DNA of 64,000 nt from Stomorhina lunata (taxonomy: Eukaryota > Arthropoda > Insecta > Diptera > Rhiniidae), in assembly GCA_933228675.1 (NCBI GenBank), contig OW121744.1, forward strand, positions 97,011,865-97,075,864, read 5' to 3'. Each line of letters starts with the position of its first letter. Position 1 is the stretch's first letter. This document shows positions 34,915-46,191 of the stretch, one piece after another. The notes beneath the pieces were generated by a model. The model saw only the letters and a list, made by a program, of their open reading frames with translations. It was not told the DNA's origin and made no database searches. The position numbers and the translations under genes are program-made.

Positions 34915-36400
34915 TCATTTGTTTTCTATAGAAATTTTTTTATTATAGAAATTTGTATACAGAAAGTTTTTCATTATAAAAAATTTTTTATAGAAAATTT
35001 TTTATTCAAAAAGAATGACTATTTTTATTATAAAAATTTTTCTATAGAAAATTTTTTATTATAAAAATTTTTCTATAGAAAATTTTTTATTATAAAAATT
35101 TTTCTATAGAAAATTTTTTATTATAAAAATTTTTCTATCGAAAATTTTTTATTATAAAAATTTCTCTATAGAAAATTTTGTATTATAAAAATTTTTCTAT
35201 AGAAAATTTTTTATTATAAAAATTTTTCTATAGAAAATTTTTTATTATAAAAATTTTTCTATAGAAAATATCTTATTATAAAAATTTTTCTATAGAAAAT
35301 TTTTTGTTATAAAAATTTTTCTATAAAAAATTTTTCATTATAAAAATTTTTTCTATAGAAAATTTTTCTATTGAAAATTTTTCATTATAAAAATTTTGCT
35401 ATAGGAAATTTTTCATTCTAAAAATTTTGCTATAGAATTTTTCATTATTAAAATTTTTATATATAAAAATTTTTAATTAAAAAAATTATTCTATAGAAAA
35501 TTTTTTGTTTTAAAAATTTTTCATTATAAAAGTTTTTCTATAGAAACTTTTTTTTCTTTTTGAAAAATTTTTTATTATAAAAATGTTTCTATAGAAAAAT
35601 TTTGTTATAAAAATTGTTCTGTAGAAAATTTTTCATTATAAAAATTTTTCTATAAAAAATTTTTTATTATAAAAATTTTTCGATATAAAATTTTTTATTA
35701 TAAAAAATTTTTCGATATAAAATTTTTCATTATAAAAATTTTTCATTAAAGAAATTTTTATAAATATTTTCATTATAAAATTATTTTTATAGAAAATTTT
35801 TCATAATAAACATTTTTTTTATAGAAGATTTTTCATTACAAAAAGTTTTCTATTGAAAATTTTTTATTATAAAAGTTTTTCTATAGACTTTTCTACAGAA
35901 AATTTTTCATTATAAAAATTTTTCTATAGAACATTTTTGTATAGAAAATATAAAAATTTTTTCTATAGAAAATTGTTTATCATAAAATTTTATCTATAAA
36001 AAATTTTTAATTTTCTATATAAAATTTTTTACTATAAAAATTTTTCCATAAAAAATTTTTTTGTATAGAAAATTTTATATTATAAATTTTTTTCTACAGA
36101 AAATTTTTCATTATAGAATTTTTTCGATGGAAACAGTTTTATTATAAAATTTTCAGTAAAAAAAAATTTTCATTTTAAAAATTTTTCTATAGAAAATTTT
36201 TCATTATAAAAATTTTTCTATAGACAATTTTTCAATTTCAAAATTTTTAAAAAGTTTTACTGTAGTGTATTACACTAAGAATCCCAATTTATTACAATTT
36301 CTCTATTTATAAAAAATCTTCATTGTAAAATTTTTTCCATAGACAATTTTTTATTATAAAAATTTTTCCATAGAAAAATTTTTTATTATAAAATTTTTTG
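34915..36400. repeat. 31-bp satellite array, ATTATAAAAA variant
   Basis: Units of 31 bp with the core TTTTTCTATAGAAAATTTTT and the second half TATTATAAAAA. About 48 units, well ordered from 35030 to 35330 and increasingly irregular after 35400. Confidence 0.95.
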
Positions 36401-36682
36401 TTTTGGCAACTTCGGACTGGTTTGTAGTTTCGTTATCGTGGAACGCATATGCATATCTCTAGAACGTCTTGTCATTTCAGAAGAAGGAAAGATCAAATAG
36501 TCGACTAAAATATTATCTTTTAGCTGGGAAAACATTGTTTGTGAATATCTCTATGGATTTCAAAGGTATAAGATAAAATGTACGAAAAATTGGTCAATCA
36601 TATTTAAAGAGAGAAAATTATAAAATTCGACCAAAATATCACTTTTAATCTGCCCTAACAGTAGTTTTTGATCCACCCTTTT

Positions 36683-36802
36683 AGTTTTAAAGATATAGGT
36701 CATAAAAGGTCTGTTTCTTAACTTGTTGGGTAAGTTCTTTTTTGTCCGAACTTACCCAACAAGTTAAGAAACAGACCTTTTATGACCTATATCTTTGAAA
36801 CT
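36683..36802. repeat. Hairpin with 55-bp arms and 10-base loop
   Basis: Left arm 36683-36737, loop 36738-36747 (TTTTTTGTCC), right arm 36748-36802. By eye one of 55 positions is mismatched. The arms include AAGGTCTGTTTCTTAACTTG and its complement. No target duplication or transposon-like end was recognised. Confidence 0.93.
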
Positions 36803-37019
36803 AAGTAACTTATGGGAGTAACTAATTAGATATTCTTCTAATTAGATATTCTTAGTTTACAATTGGTTTATCTTGAAAAATGTTAAAACAAATGTTTTTT
36901 AAACTACGAGAAATATTTTATTTTTGTTTATTTTTTAATTTTTAAATGACTTTCGTAAAAATATTTTGTTACCCAAACTTACTCAAAGAAAAATACTCTG
37001 AAGTTTTGTGTAAGAGCAG

Positions 37020-37135
37020 AAATCAAAATACTATCACAATTTAGCAAAGACGTTAACCAGTATAAAGTATAGGAACACAATTGTGTGATTTTTATGTAAC
37101 TTCGGACTGCCTTGGGTAGTTTCGTTATCGTATGG
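37020..37135 (+). repeat. Dispersed repeat family E, copy 1
   Basis: TTAGCAAAGACGTTAACCAG, AACACAATTGTG and GGGTAGTTTCGTTATCGTA match 45257-45362 in order. A fragment (ACTTCGGACTGGTTTGTAGT) also lies at 36408-36435, and a reverse copy at about 43940-44030. Confidence 0.65.
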
Positions 37136-37505
37136 GAATACAGCTAATGTGTTGAAAATTTTTTTTTAATTTTTTTTATATATTCTTTTTGTTTTACAAA
37201 ATTTCTTTAAAAGTAATGAACTTGGGCAAATATTCTATAAAAAATAGTAACATTAAAAAGTTCCCAAATAATAGAATTTAATTTCTAATTAAAAAAAATC
37301 TAACATTTATGAATGTATTGCCTCTGTTCCGTACTTTAACGAAACTAGCCAGAATAGCCTGAACTATTAATTATACTTAAAAACACAACAATTTATATTA
37401 AATTGGAGCTGATATAATTGAATTGCAATAATTTTTAAGCGAAAATTTGAATTAAATTAAAATAAGTATATAATTACATTAAGTTTTTTAGAGTTTTAAA
37501 GGCAG

Positions 37506-37543
37506 TATTTAAACAGCTGGTGACCAAAGTCAAGTTAACATTC
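37506..37543 (+). promoter_or_regulatory. Core promoter of OBP gene D
   Basis: TATTTAAA at 37506-37513 with ACATT (A at 37540) 34 bp downstream of the TATA start, and the ATG 23 bp further on. The upstream stretch AATTTGAATTAAATT is also present upstream of gene C. Confidence 0.76.
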
Positions 37544-37562
37544 AATAACACAACTTGCAACA

Positions 37563-38054
37563 ATGAAAACCATAACTTGTTATTTCCTGCTCCTAATTGT
37601 GGCACTCAGACTGAACACCCTTAAAGCGGAGGTAAGTTATCCATAAAATAGATACTTAAATTTTCCAAATATATATGATTTCTTTCAATATCAGGGTACT
37701 GCCATTGATACTAAGCTTACCATTACATCAGCTGAGACTTGCCTTAAGGAAGCTGGTCTCATTAGCGCTGAACTTAAATTACTTGAATCTGATGAGCTTT
37801 ATAATCTAAAAAATCCAGAGCCTTCTAAAAACATCAAATGTTTTATTCATTGCTTCTACAAAAAAGTTGGCATTATTCAGTCGGATGGCAGCAAGAATCT
37901 CGAAATAGTCCTTTACTATTTTCAGCAAAAATTCCCCGAGAAAAAGGATGCAGCTAAAAAGGCTGTTGAAAAATGTGCCAGCACTAAAAAGCCGGACGAA
38001 TGTGATGAAATTTACGCACTGGAGTCTTGTATATGGAATAATTTGGCTAACTAA
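37563..38054 (+). CDS. Odorant-binding protein D of the tandem cluster (two exons; exon 2 has no ATG)
   Basis: Exon 1 is 37563-37631 (23 codons, signal peptide beginning MKTITCYFLLLIVALRLN). The intron is 37632-37694 (63 bp, GTAAGT...TCAG). Exon 2 is 37695-38054. The product is 142 residues with cysteines at 39, 72, 76, 117, 126 and 135 (X32, X3, X40, X8, X8). Exon 2 contains no methionine codon in frame, so searches that require ATG-initiated frames miss this gene completely. The reading frame itself is intact and ends in SCIWNNLAN. Closest to gene C by eye (shared YYFQQKFPEK). AATAAA occurs at 38063-38068 and 38072-38077. The EKC-x8-C-DEIYALESC segment replaces the usual FESC with LESC. Secreted ligand carrier by family. 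Confidence 0.95.
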
Positions 38055-38134
38055 ATCTTATGAATAAAATGAATAAATCATTTGAATGCAAATTTTAGAT
38101 ACTTTTTTAAAAAATCAAGTAAATTTTTCAAGGT

Positions 38135-38460
38135 TAATTTTTATACCCACCATCAAAAAGAATGGGGGATATAATGAGATTGTCATTCTGTTTGTAATTT
38201 CCTTAATATTGGTTCAAAAACCAAAATTGAAGTATATTTGTAGTCCTTATAAAATTCTAAGACGATTGAGCGATGTCTGTCTGTCTGTCCGTATGTCTGT
38301 CTGTCTGTTGTCGGCACGATAAAACCTTAACGAAAGGTCACTGAAATTTGGCATAAATATTTACATTTCTTGAAAATTTTGGTATTGAAATCGGGCAAAA
38401 TCGGTTCACCTTTGACCATAACTCCCGTACAACCCTGTTTACAAACGATTGTAAGTCTGA
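38135..38460 (+). mobile_element. Dispersed repeat family F, short copy
   Basis: TTTATACCCACCATCAAAAA, then GACGATTGAGCGATGTCTGT and an imperfect TCTG tract, then TTGTCGGCACGATAAAACC. The same order occurs at 60775 onward and, with a greatly expanded TCTG tract, at 56650-57060. It starts about 80 bp beyond OBP gene D. Confidence 0.75.
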
Positions 38461-38819
38461 AGTGGTATGCCTTATTACTATCTGTTAGAGGGCACTTTTA
38501 ACACTAGCCCTGGATTGCTACAGATCTCTCAATGTGATAGCTTGACAGTTGAGTTTATATTTGTTTTTTGTTTGTTCCAATACTACAGTGACATACCATA
38601 GAACTGTAGGGCAGACGAGATAACAAGGCTTGACATTACTTTATAAATTCTGGATTAATGAGCAGCTGATGGCATTACTCTTGAGATTTACTAACTCCTA
38701 TTATGAGAGAGATACAGAGCTTGAAATTCAGCAAATATGGGGTTGTTACTTAGAGGATGTTTTTATGCCAGACATTATGAAATGTTCTAACAGATTACTA
38801 TCGCTTTCAATACTCGATG
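38461..38819. other. Unassigned sequence
   Basis: A 69-codon frame (38630-38839) has no recognisable family. No repeat identified. Confidence 0.4.
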
Positions 38820-39479
38820 TACACTCAGAAAAAAAATGAACTAAAATTTAGGAAAATTTACTAAATTTGAGGAAAATATGGTTGTCGTATGGCGCCAAAG
38901 CCGTTTTTTACAGCAATTGAGTAAAAAAATTCCTTAATTCCTAGAAAAAAATTTCCTTAAGTTTTTGACAAAATTTCTTATATCAAGCAAATTTTAACTA
39001 AAATCAAATAAAATTTAACTTAAAAAATTAAAAAAAAATTACTATTATTTAGTTCATATTTTATCTGAAACTTCTTAAAAACAAGTAAATATTTCCTTTA
39101 ATTTAGTTCAGATAAATATTTATCAATGCTATAAATAAGGAAAATTTTCCTTCATTTTAGTTAAAAGATAATTTATTTTTACTTAAAACAAGTAAAAACT
39201 GCAGTAAACTTGGTCAAATTTTCTACGATAGTAGAAAGAGATTACTAAAATTTAGTAAATTATTTATTTTGATCTTATAAAAAATTTATAATTTTTAGGA
39301 AATATTTTCCTTAAAAGTGAGAAAAACAGTCAGAAAACTAATAAGTTTAATACTTATTTATAGTAAAATATTCATTCCCAGTATGAAATATTTCCTACAT
39401 TAATAAAACTTATTTCTAGTTTTCAGTAAATTATATACTTATCTGAATTATATATTTCCTAAATAATACAAGAAAAAGT

Positions 39480-41090
39480 ACTAAAATCACCTTTATAAAA
39501 TAAAAGTTTAAAAAAATGGTATAAAGTATTTTTATTAATATCTTTTCATAACTTTACAAAAATATTTTAAATAACATAAATACAAATACATATTTAAATA
39601 AGAAATAATATTTATATTTATAACAATTTTTACATTTACTTATATATATGTACATAAAAATTGGAGTGTACTTTATTTTTTAAAAATTTAACCTTAATTT
39701 TCCCTAAGAAATGTTTTCGTTACAAAAAAATATGTTGCATTAGGGGTAGGCGTGCCGCATCCGCCCCAAACTGTAAAATTTGTTCTTATAGGGAAAAATT
39801 GGAGTATTTTTGGTTTTACCGAAATTTCAGTCAATAACAACTTATACAAAAAAAAAAAATACAATAAATTAAAAGTCATAGAAATAAAAAATGGATGAAG
39901 TAGTTTTGAAATTTCTCCACATTCGTATTTGTGAAAGTTTCTTCCAATTTAAAATAACTGCAGGCAATGACTCAATGTATTTCATTACCCATTCTTTGCC
40001 ATTAAATATCTGATCCTCTTACAAGTTTAAGAATTTATTTATTTGGAAATGCAATATAAACTTCAATATAAAAGAATTTTGGTTCATAATGTAAGTTATT
40101 GCAAAATAGATAAATATTTATATTAATGTATTTATTAATAAAGACAAATTTTATAAGGTAAATAAATAAAAAAATCGTACTTCAGAATTTACTGCAGTAT
40201 AATACATTGAAAAATATTAAAGCCTTTTCATAGTCAAATTGTTATTTACTTTGATCAAATAACATGGAAGGGACGCTCTTTGTGACGCACGGCATCTTTG
40301 GCTACGGAACACTAGAGGTCCTTAGACTTCCCAATTTAACTAATCAAAGGTCATTTTGCGAAAAATATAAAATATGGTATAGGTGTTTAATATATATTTT
40401 TTTTATATTTTTTATTTAGAGCATACAGTTAGTTAGGGTAAATAAAATACATTATTTATTTTTATTATTACTAAATCGAAAAAATTAAAGAAAATAAAGT
40501 TTAAACTTTAATTATATTAAATGTCAAAAATAGTTGGTTGGTATAAATTCGTTCACACTTTTATCAAATAATATTCATTGCCGACAATCTGACCCTATTC
40601 GGTTTATATTCGTCTATCCGAATGTCAATGAACATGAGTTAATTAAAGTGTTTGGCAAAAGGAAAAAAATTATACCAAACAATGACTTTTGAATTTTAAC
40701 TACAGTTTTTTCGATTTTGTATTAATAAATAATGTGTTAAGTTTTGCCCCTTACTGTAAGCCCTACTATAATTAACTGTTAGTTTAAAACACCTATACGA
40801 TTTTTTTTAATTTTAGATACTTATCAATGTATTACGCAAAAGCTCAATCTAAAAATGTATTTACCTTGAATATTTGTCCATTAATTTATTATAATAAAAA
40901 AAACTGTACCTAAATCCAATAACTACATTTAGAAGATTGCTTTTGGAGTTATTTAAAGGTTTTTTTTTTAATTTTACATTAAATTATGATATTTAATATA
41001 TAACAACCTAATGTCGAACATTGAAAAAGACCCACCCTAATATAAAAACTGAGAAAACAGTGTTCTAAAGTCATAGATAATGCATCACTT
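39480..41090. other. AT-rich sequence without a recognisable gene
   Basis: Frames are short and no repeat stands out. 40261-40340 is less AT-rich (GAAGGGACGCTCTTTGTGAC) but has no domain. Confidence 0.45.
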
Positions 41091-41099
41091 ACATGGTTT

Positions 41100-41420
41100 G
41101 AGCCTTGGTATGCGGAGAAGTCCTATAACCTTTTTTGATTTCAAGAAAACGGCTGCTGAAGTTCATAATTGTGTCGAAGTATTCTAGATTTCAGGATGAT
41201 ATAGTTGGTGTTTTAAGCCAAGCAACGCTTTTGATCGGTTTTAATTTGAAAGCCCAGATTTTTCTTGGTCAACCTCTCATCTCAACTGTGGACATTGACC
41301 TCCTAGTAGTATCACCTGGTTAGCTACCTTAACATCCTTAAAGTAGTGAGCTAACAAGGACCTCAGGCTAGTAACCCGCTCCTGGAAAAAACTCCTAATA
41401 TGAAATAGAAACAATTAGAA
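41100..41420 (+). repeat. Dispersed repeat family G, copy 2
   Basis: Contains CATCTCAACTGTGGACATTG, TATCACCTGG and GGCTAGTAACCCGC, matching 18960-19160. Confidence 0.55.
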
Positions 41421-41679
41421 TAAAAACAAAATATTAACGAAATAATTGGTGCCTCCCAATGTGACTTTAGACCAGGTAAATCCACCAAGAAAAACAAATG
41501 GACACTTACCTTACTTTACTTCTTCGTGATGCTGCAGTTAATACAACTGGCACATGTTACTCACATTTGCGTAAAGTGACCTTTTCCGGTATTAAAAATT
41601 ATTCGATGAAAATGGGCCTAGTAATCAAAAACAATACTGATGGTCTCTTCTAGCAAGCAGTCCATTAGAATTGGAGCAC

Positions 41680-41935
41680 ACGTGAACGTCGTCAACTATA
41701 GTTTCAGAGTTTTTAAAGAATTTGTCTACCTAGGTACGGCAGCGAATGTAAATAATGAAATTAAATGAAGAATCATACTTACTTAGCTTTGGAATGAAAT
41801 CCACTCAACAGGAACTAAAATTACAAGTGTTATTATATGGTGCTAAGTCGTGGGCACTTGCACAAGCAGACGAAGACAATATTAGAAAACATAATCTATT
41901 AACATTAATTTTTATTATATTTTTAGGAAAAATTT
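41680..41935 (+). mobile_element. Fragment of a non-LTR retrotransposon polymerase C-terminus
   Basis: About 41693-41760 reads NYSFRVFKEFVYLGTAANVN and 41815 onward reads LKLQVLLYGAKSWALAQADE. The first matches the FxYLGS-type and the second the LLYGAE-W-L-type motifs found downstream of the polymerase in RTE-like elements. Frames differ and stops intervene, so it is a decayed piece. Confidence 0.65.
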
Positions 41936-41939
41936 AACT

Positions 41940-43050
41940 AATTTTTCGGAAAATTTTTACTTATTTTTAGAAAAATTTAAACTAATTTTTAGGAAAATTT
42001 AAACTAATTTTTAGGAAATTTTTAACTAATATTTAGGAAATTTTCATCTCCTTGTTGATTTTTTGGTCTTTTATTTGAGGCATTATTTAATCGCTAATAT
42101 TTCCTTTACTTATGTTATACAAAGATAGAAACAACAAACACAATTTTTGGCACAAATTTTTCATAACACAATTTTTTTTATGCTACTAATATCGAAAAAA
42201 AAGCGGAATTTGTAAGAAAACTATCACGAACTAAAATTGAAAATAAATTATAAATGAAGATAATTTATTGACATTTACTTTTTTCAATATATGAACTAAA
42301 TTTTAGGAAAATTTGAACTAATTTTTAGGAAATTTTTCTTAAATATAAGTATATAAATTTCAAGAAATTATAACAATTTTACTCATTATAAAAAAAATTA
42401 TCCTAATTACTTCATAAATTTAAACATGATTTATTCTGATTTATCTGAACTAATTTTTAGGAAATTATCCTAAATATAAGTATATAACTTTCAACAAATT
42501 ATTACAATTTTACTTATTATAAGAAGATTGTATACTATTGGACGTTGTAATTTATCTTAACTAATTTTAAATATTTTTTTCTTAAAATGCAGAAAGTCTT
42601 AAACTTAAAATTCATGATTAGGAAAATGTTCCTAGTAATTAGGAAAATAATGAACTTAAATTTACGACAACCACTTCCAGATTTTAAGTAAGTTCAATTT
42701 TATGAACTATTTTTCAGTAAATCATTTACTCAATCAAATTTTTTGAACTAAAGTCAATATTACCCAGTTTTATGATGTGATGAACTAAAATTTAGGACAT
42801 ATTTACTAGTTTTTAACAAAAATTTCCTTAAAATAAATAATATTTTACAAAATTCATGGAATTTTTCTATGGAAAAATGTTAACTATTTTTTAGTATATG
42901 AACTATACATTTTTTATTTAAATGTTGTATTTTTTACTAGAACGTAACAATTTTTCCTAGTTTTGAGTAAAAATTTACTCTGAATAAGGATTTTTTTTTA
43001 CTATTTTTAAGAAATTTTTTTTCCTCAAATTTAGTACATGTCTTTTTTCT
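41940..43050. repeat. AT-rich right part of the CACTCAG-bounded region
   Basis: Irregular repeats of AACTAATTTTTAGGAAATTT, at 41940-42040, 42290-42340, 42450-42490 and later. Similar words occur at 38840-39480. Confidence 0.5.
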
Positions 43051-43359
43051 GAGTGTATACTTATTTAGGTCCCTCATATCTGATTAAAACGTACAAGGTG
43101 AGGCTGAAGGGTATCTTCTCTGATCAAATGAATCTCATATTACGATAGCAGTCTTGGTATCCCTACTTACTCTTACAATCTGTTAATGTCAAATGTCGAG
43201 TATATTTTAGAATTTCATACTCTTCGATCTTGAACGCATATTCTCCAATTCCTTAGGCAAAGCTCTGAAAGATTTTGCTCCACTTAGTTTTTCCATCGAA
43301 GTTTCGGACGATATTTTCTAACATTAGGGAGGCCGTTTTTATTTTGATTTTAGCTTTTT

Positions 43360-43620
43360 CATAGTAATTGTTTTTAACTAAACCGACGTCCTTACCCATA
43401 TTTTTATCGTTCTTATGGGAGAACTCGCGGCACATGTTAGCTCATTACATTAACGGGTGCTGACGTAGTTTCCTGGGTGATACCACGTGGAAATATGTGT
43501 TCACAGTTGAGATGATGAATAACCAAGATAAGTCTGGGCTTACCAAGTTAACACCAATCAAAACCGTTGCTTGGCATCCAACATCCCCTACATCACACAC
43601 AAATGACTCAAAGTATTACC
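43360..43620 (-). repeat. Dispersed repeat family G, copy 3 (reverse)
   Basis: GTGTTCACAGTTGAGATGAT, GGTGATACCACG and TTCTTATGGGAGAACTCGCG are the complement of landmarks in copies 1 and 2. Confidence 0.55.
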
Positions 43621-43689
43621 AACATTCACCTTAACCTAACCTCCTCTGCTTTTGATCTAGTTTTCTCGTTTATGTACGATCAATCTAAC

Positions 43690-43865
43690 ATCTCGAATAT
43701 TTACGTTGAAAAATTTTAAAATTGAAATATTTTAGAAAATTTTCTAAAATTTTAAAATTTTAGAAAATTGTAAAATTTTAAAATTTTAGAAAATTTTAAA
43801 ACTTAAAAATTTTAGAAAATTTTTTAATTGAAAATTTAAAAACAATAATTCAAAAATTTTATGAG
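43690..43865. repeat. Simple AT repeat (AAAATTTTAGAAAATTTT)
   Basis: Short-period low-complexity sequence. Confidence 0.7.
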
Positions 43866-44379
43866 TTTATAAATGACGTTTTGTTTGAAGGCCTATAAAA
43901 GAAAATATTCGGGCAAATGAGAGTTGTGTTCTTGTACGATAAAGAATCTACCCAAACCAGTCCGAGGTTACCCAAAACTTATCTAATTGTGTTCTCCGTA
44001 CTGGTTGAAGTCTTTACTTAATGGTGAGAGTTATCACATTTCCCCTCCTTCTCAAACCTATACAGACTTTTTAAATGAGTTTGAGTGACAAAATATGTTC
44101 ATGAAAGTCCATTTAAAAATTTTGAAAAAAAATGTTATTTAAAATTAAATACAGCAAAACTAAAATTTTTTCAAATTCTGTTTGAATATTTTTTAAGATA
44201 ATGCAAATGTGGTGTTTTGTTTTCCCGTACTTTTGTGTAAGTAAGTTTTGTTGTTTGAGAGAATAGCTCCTAAATTCCTTTCTGGGCTGCCTGAAATTTT
44301 TCATGAAATATTGGCATTATCGGCAGTTAATTTTCAGAAATCGGCAAAACATCGGAATTGTCAAAAATATAACACAAAT

Positions 44380-44950
44380 ATAAAAATTTTTCTACCAAAC
44401 AAACTTTTATTGAAAATTTTTCTATAGAACAAGTTTTAGCAAAATTTCTCAAAAAAAAAAGTATATTAAAAATTCTTGTATACAAAAAATCTTATATTAA
44501 AAAATGTTCTATACTAAAAATGTTTATGGAAAACAAACAATTTTATATAGAAGATTTGTCTTTAAAAAAAAAATTGTATGTAAAATTTTTACATACAGAA
44601 AAATTTTATATTGAAAATTCTTCTATAACAAAAATATGGAATATATGGAAAATTTTTCTATACAAAAAAATGTATTTAGAAATTTTTCTATACAAAAAAT
44701 TTTATATGGAAAATTTTTCTATTTATAAAATTATGTATGTGAAATTATTCTTTACAAAAGAAAATTTATATAGGGAAATTTTTGATAGAAAAAATTTTAA
44801 ATGGAAAATTTCCCTACAGAGAAAATTTAAATATAAAATTTTTCTATAGAAAAAAAATTATTGAAAATTTTTAGGCAAAAAAAATTTTAAATTGAAAATT
44901 TCAAATGAAACATTTTTCCATTGGAAAAAGTTTATACCAAAAATGTTTCT
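44380..44950. repeat. Degenerate 31-bp-type satellite
   Basis: TTTTTCTATA and GAAAATTTTTCTAT words recur at about 30 bp, but units vary strongly. A 109-codon frame here (44520-44849) is a by-product. Confidence 0.75.
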
Positions 44951-45239
44951 GTAAAAAAAATTTAATTTTGTAAGTTCCAATGTTTTTTGACTTTTGTAAG
45001 TTCCAATGTATCGGAATTAACTTAAATCTATTGTTAATTTTTATTTTATTATATGCGATATGATGAAAAAAAAATGAATTTAGGTTGGTTTTCGATAGTA
45101 ACTTAAAAATCACTATTTTTTTAACCCAAATCGGCATATCGGCACTTTACTATTTTTCAGGTCAAAAATCTCCAAAGTGAAGATAAATCGGCAAATCTGG
45201 CAGGCCTTGTGTTAACTTAATTTACTCAGAGAAAATTTC

Positions 45240-45365
45240 TGTGTAGAAACGTCTTTTAGAATATAGCAAAGACTTCTACCAATATTGAGTACGGCAACAC
45301 AATTCTATGAGTTTTGGGCAACTATGGACTCGTTTGGGTAGTTTCGTCTTCGTAAAGGAACACAA
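45240..45365 (+). repeat. Dispersed repeat family E, copy 2
   Basis: TAGCAAAGACTTCTACCAAT, AACACAATTCTATGAG and GGGTAGTTTCGTCTTCGTA match 37020-37135. Confidence 0.65.
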
Positions 45366-45589
45366 CTATTGACAGTTTAACATTTTTAAGAGTTTCTCAA
45401 CAAATATTCCGTTTTTGCTTAGATTTAGAAGTGATTCCAATTGAAACACATTTTTTAAATCATGGTTTTTAAAAGTTTTTAAATTTTTTACATAAAATTT
45501 TGTTTTTGCTTAGATTTAGAAGTAATTCCTAATGAGAATTTAAAATTTTATTAAAATTAAAAAATTAACAAACAAATTCTAGAATATTT

Positions 45590-45825
45590 CTGTGGCTTGG
45601 TGCTAAAACGGCCAATATCAATTTTTGCTGTTTTGAGTAAATCATTGCATTAGGTTCCATTCTTTACCCTCTTATATTTGACTTCTCTAACTTAATTTAG
45701 AACATATTTGTAAGGATTTCTCTGAGCAATGTTACTATGAATTTATATGGAAATTAGAAAATTTAAATCAAATTTTATCAAAACAAGTTTTTTTTGACAT
45801 TGGCCCTTTTAGCACCAAGCCACAG
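45590..45825. mobile_element. 236-bp miniature transposon with 31-bp inverted ends
   Basis: CTGTGGCTTGGTGCTAAAAC at 45590 and the complement of the right end (CTGTGGCTTGGTGCTAAAAG, ending 45825) match, and the similarity continues through GGCCAAT. An unambiguous target duplication is not visible. No coding capacity. Confidence 0.82.
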
Positions 45826-46134
45826 ATTAAAAAATGTAAAATATTTAAAAATTTTAAATTTTAAAAATTTAAAAATTTTTGAAAATTTAAAAATTGAAAA
45901 TTGTTGTTAGTCTTATGTCTTCATGTTACAAAACTGAACTATGTTATAAATTTATAAAATATGTTTTTTTTTCAAAGATACCTTCAAAAACAATTAAGAA
46001 CATAAGCCAATAATATGCCCGAAATAATTGTATCAAACAAATAGTTTTTTAATCAAAATAATTTTTCTGTATTATTTGACATTGATGAGTATTCAAAAAA
46101 AAATTTTTATAAAAAAGTAACAATATAAATTCTA

Positions 46135-46172
46135 TATTTAAACAGTTAGCGGAATAAACAAGTTTTACATTA
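46135..46172 (+). promoter_or_regulatory. Core promoter of OBP gene E
   Basis: TATTTAAA at 46135-46142 with ACATT (A at 46169) 34 bp downstream and the ATG another 23 bp away, the same geometry as genes A-D although gene E lies 8 kb from its nearest paralogue. Confidence 0.75.
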
Positions 46173-46191
46173 AATTCATAAATTTAAAACA

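Larger units (their letters stand above)
38822..43055. mobile_element. Region bounded by CACTCAGAAAAAA inverted ends with TA on both sides
   Basis: CACTCAGAAAAAA at 38822 and the complementary TTTTTTCTGAGTG ending at 43055 face each other, each flanked by TA. Both ends continue into AACTAAAATTTAGGAAAAT-like sequence, and ACGACAACC near 42680 mirrors GGTTGTCGT near 38880. TA duplication is a Tc1/mariner trait. At 4.2 kb and without a transposase it is probably a smaller element enlarged by later insertions, or two solo ends. Confidence 0.5.

Noticed and set aside
38055..46130. Possible additional OBP copy in the 8-kb gap between genes D and E
   Set aside because: Scanned for the KCF-x2-C-x-YKK and FESC-x-W motifs and the TATA-to-ATG block; none seen, only repeats and transposon pieces.
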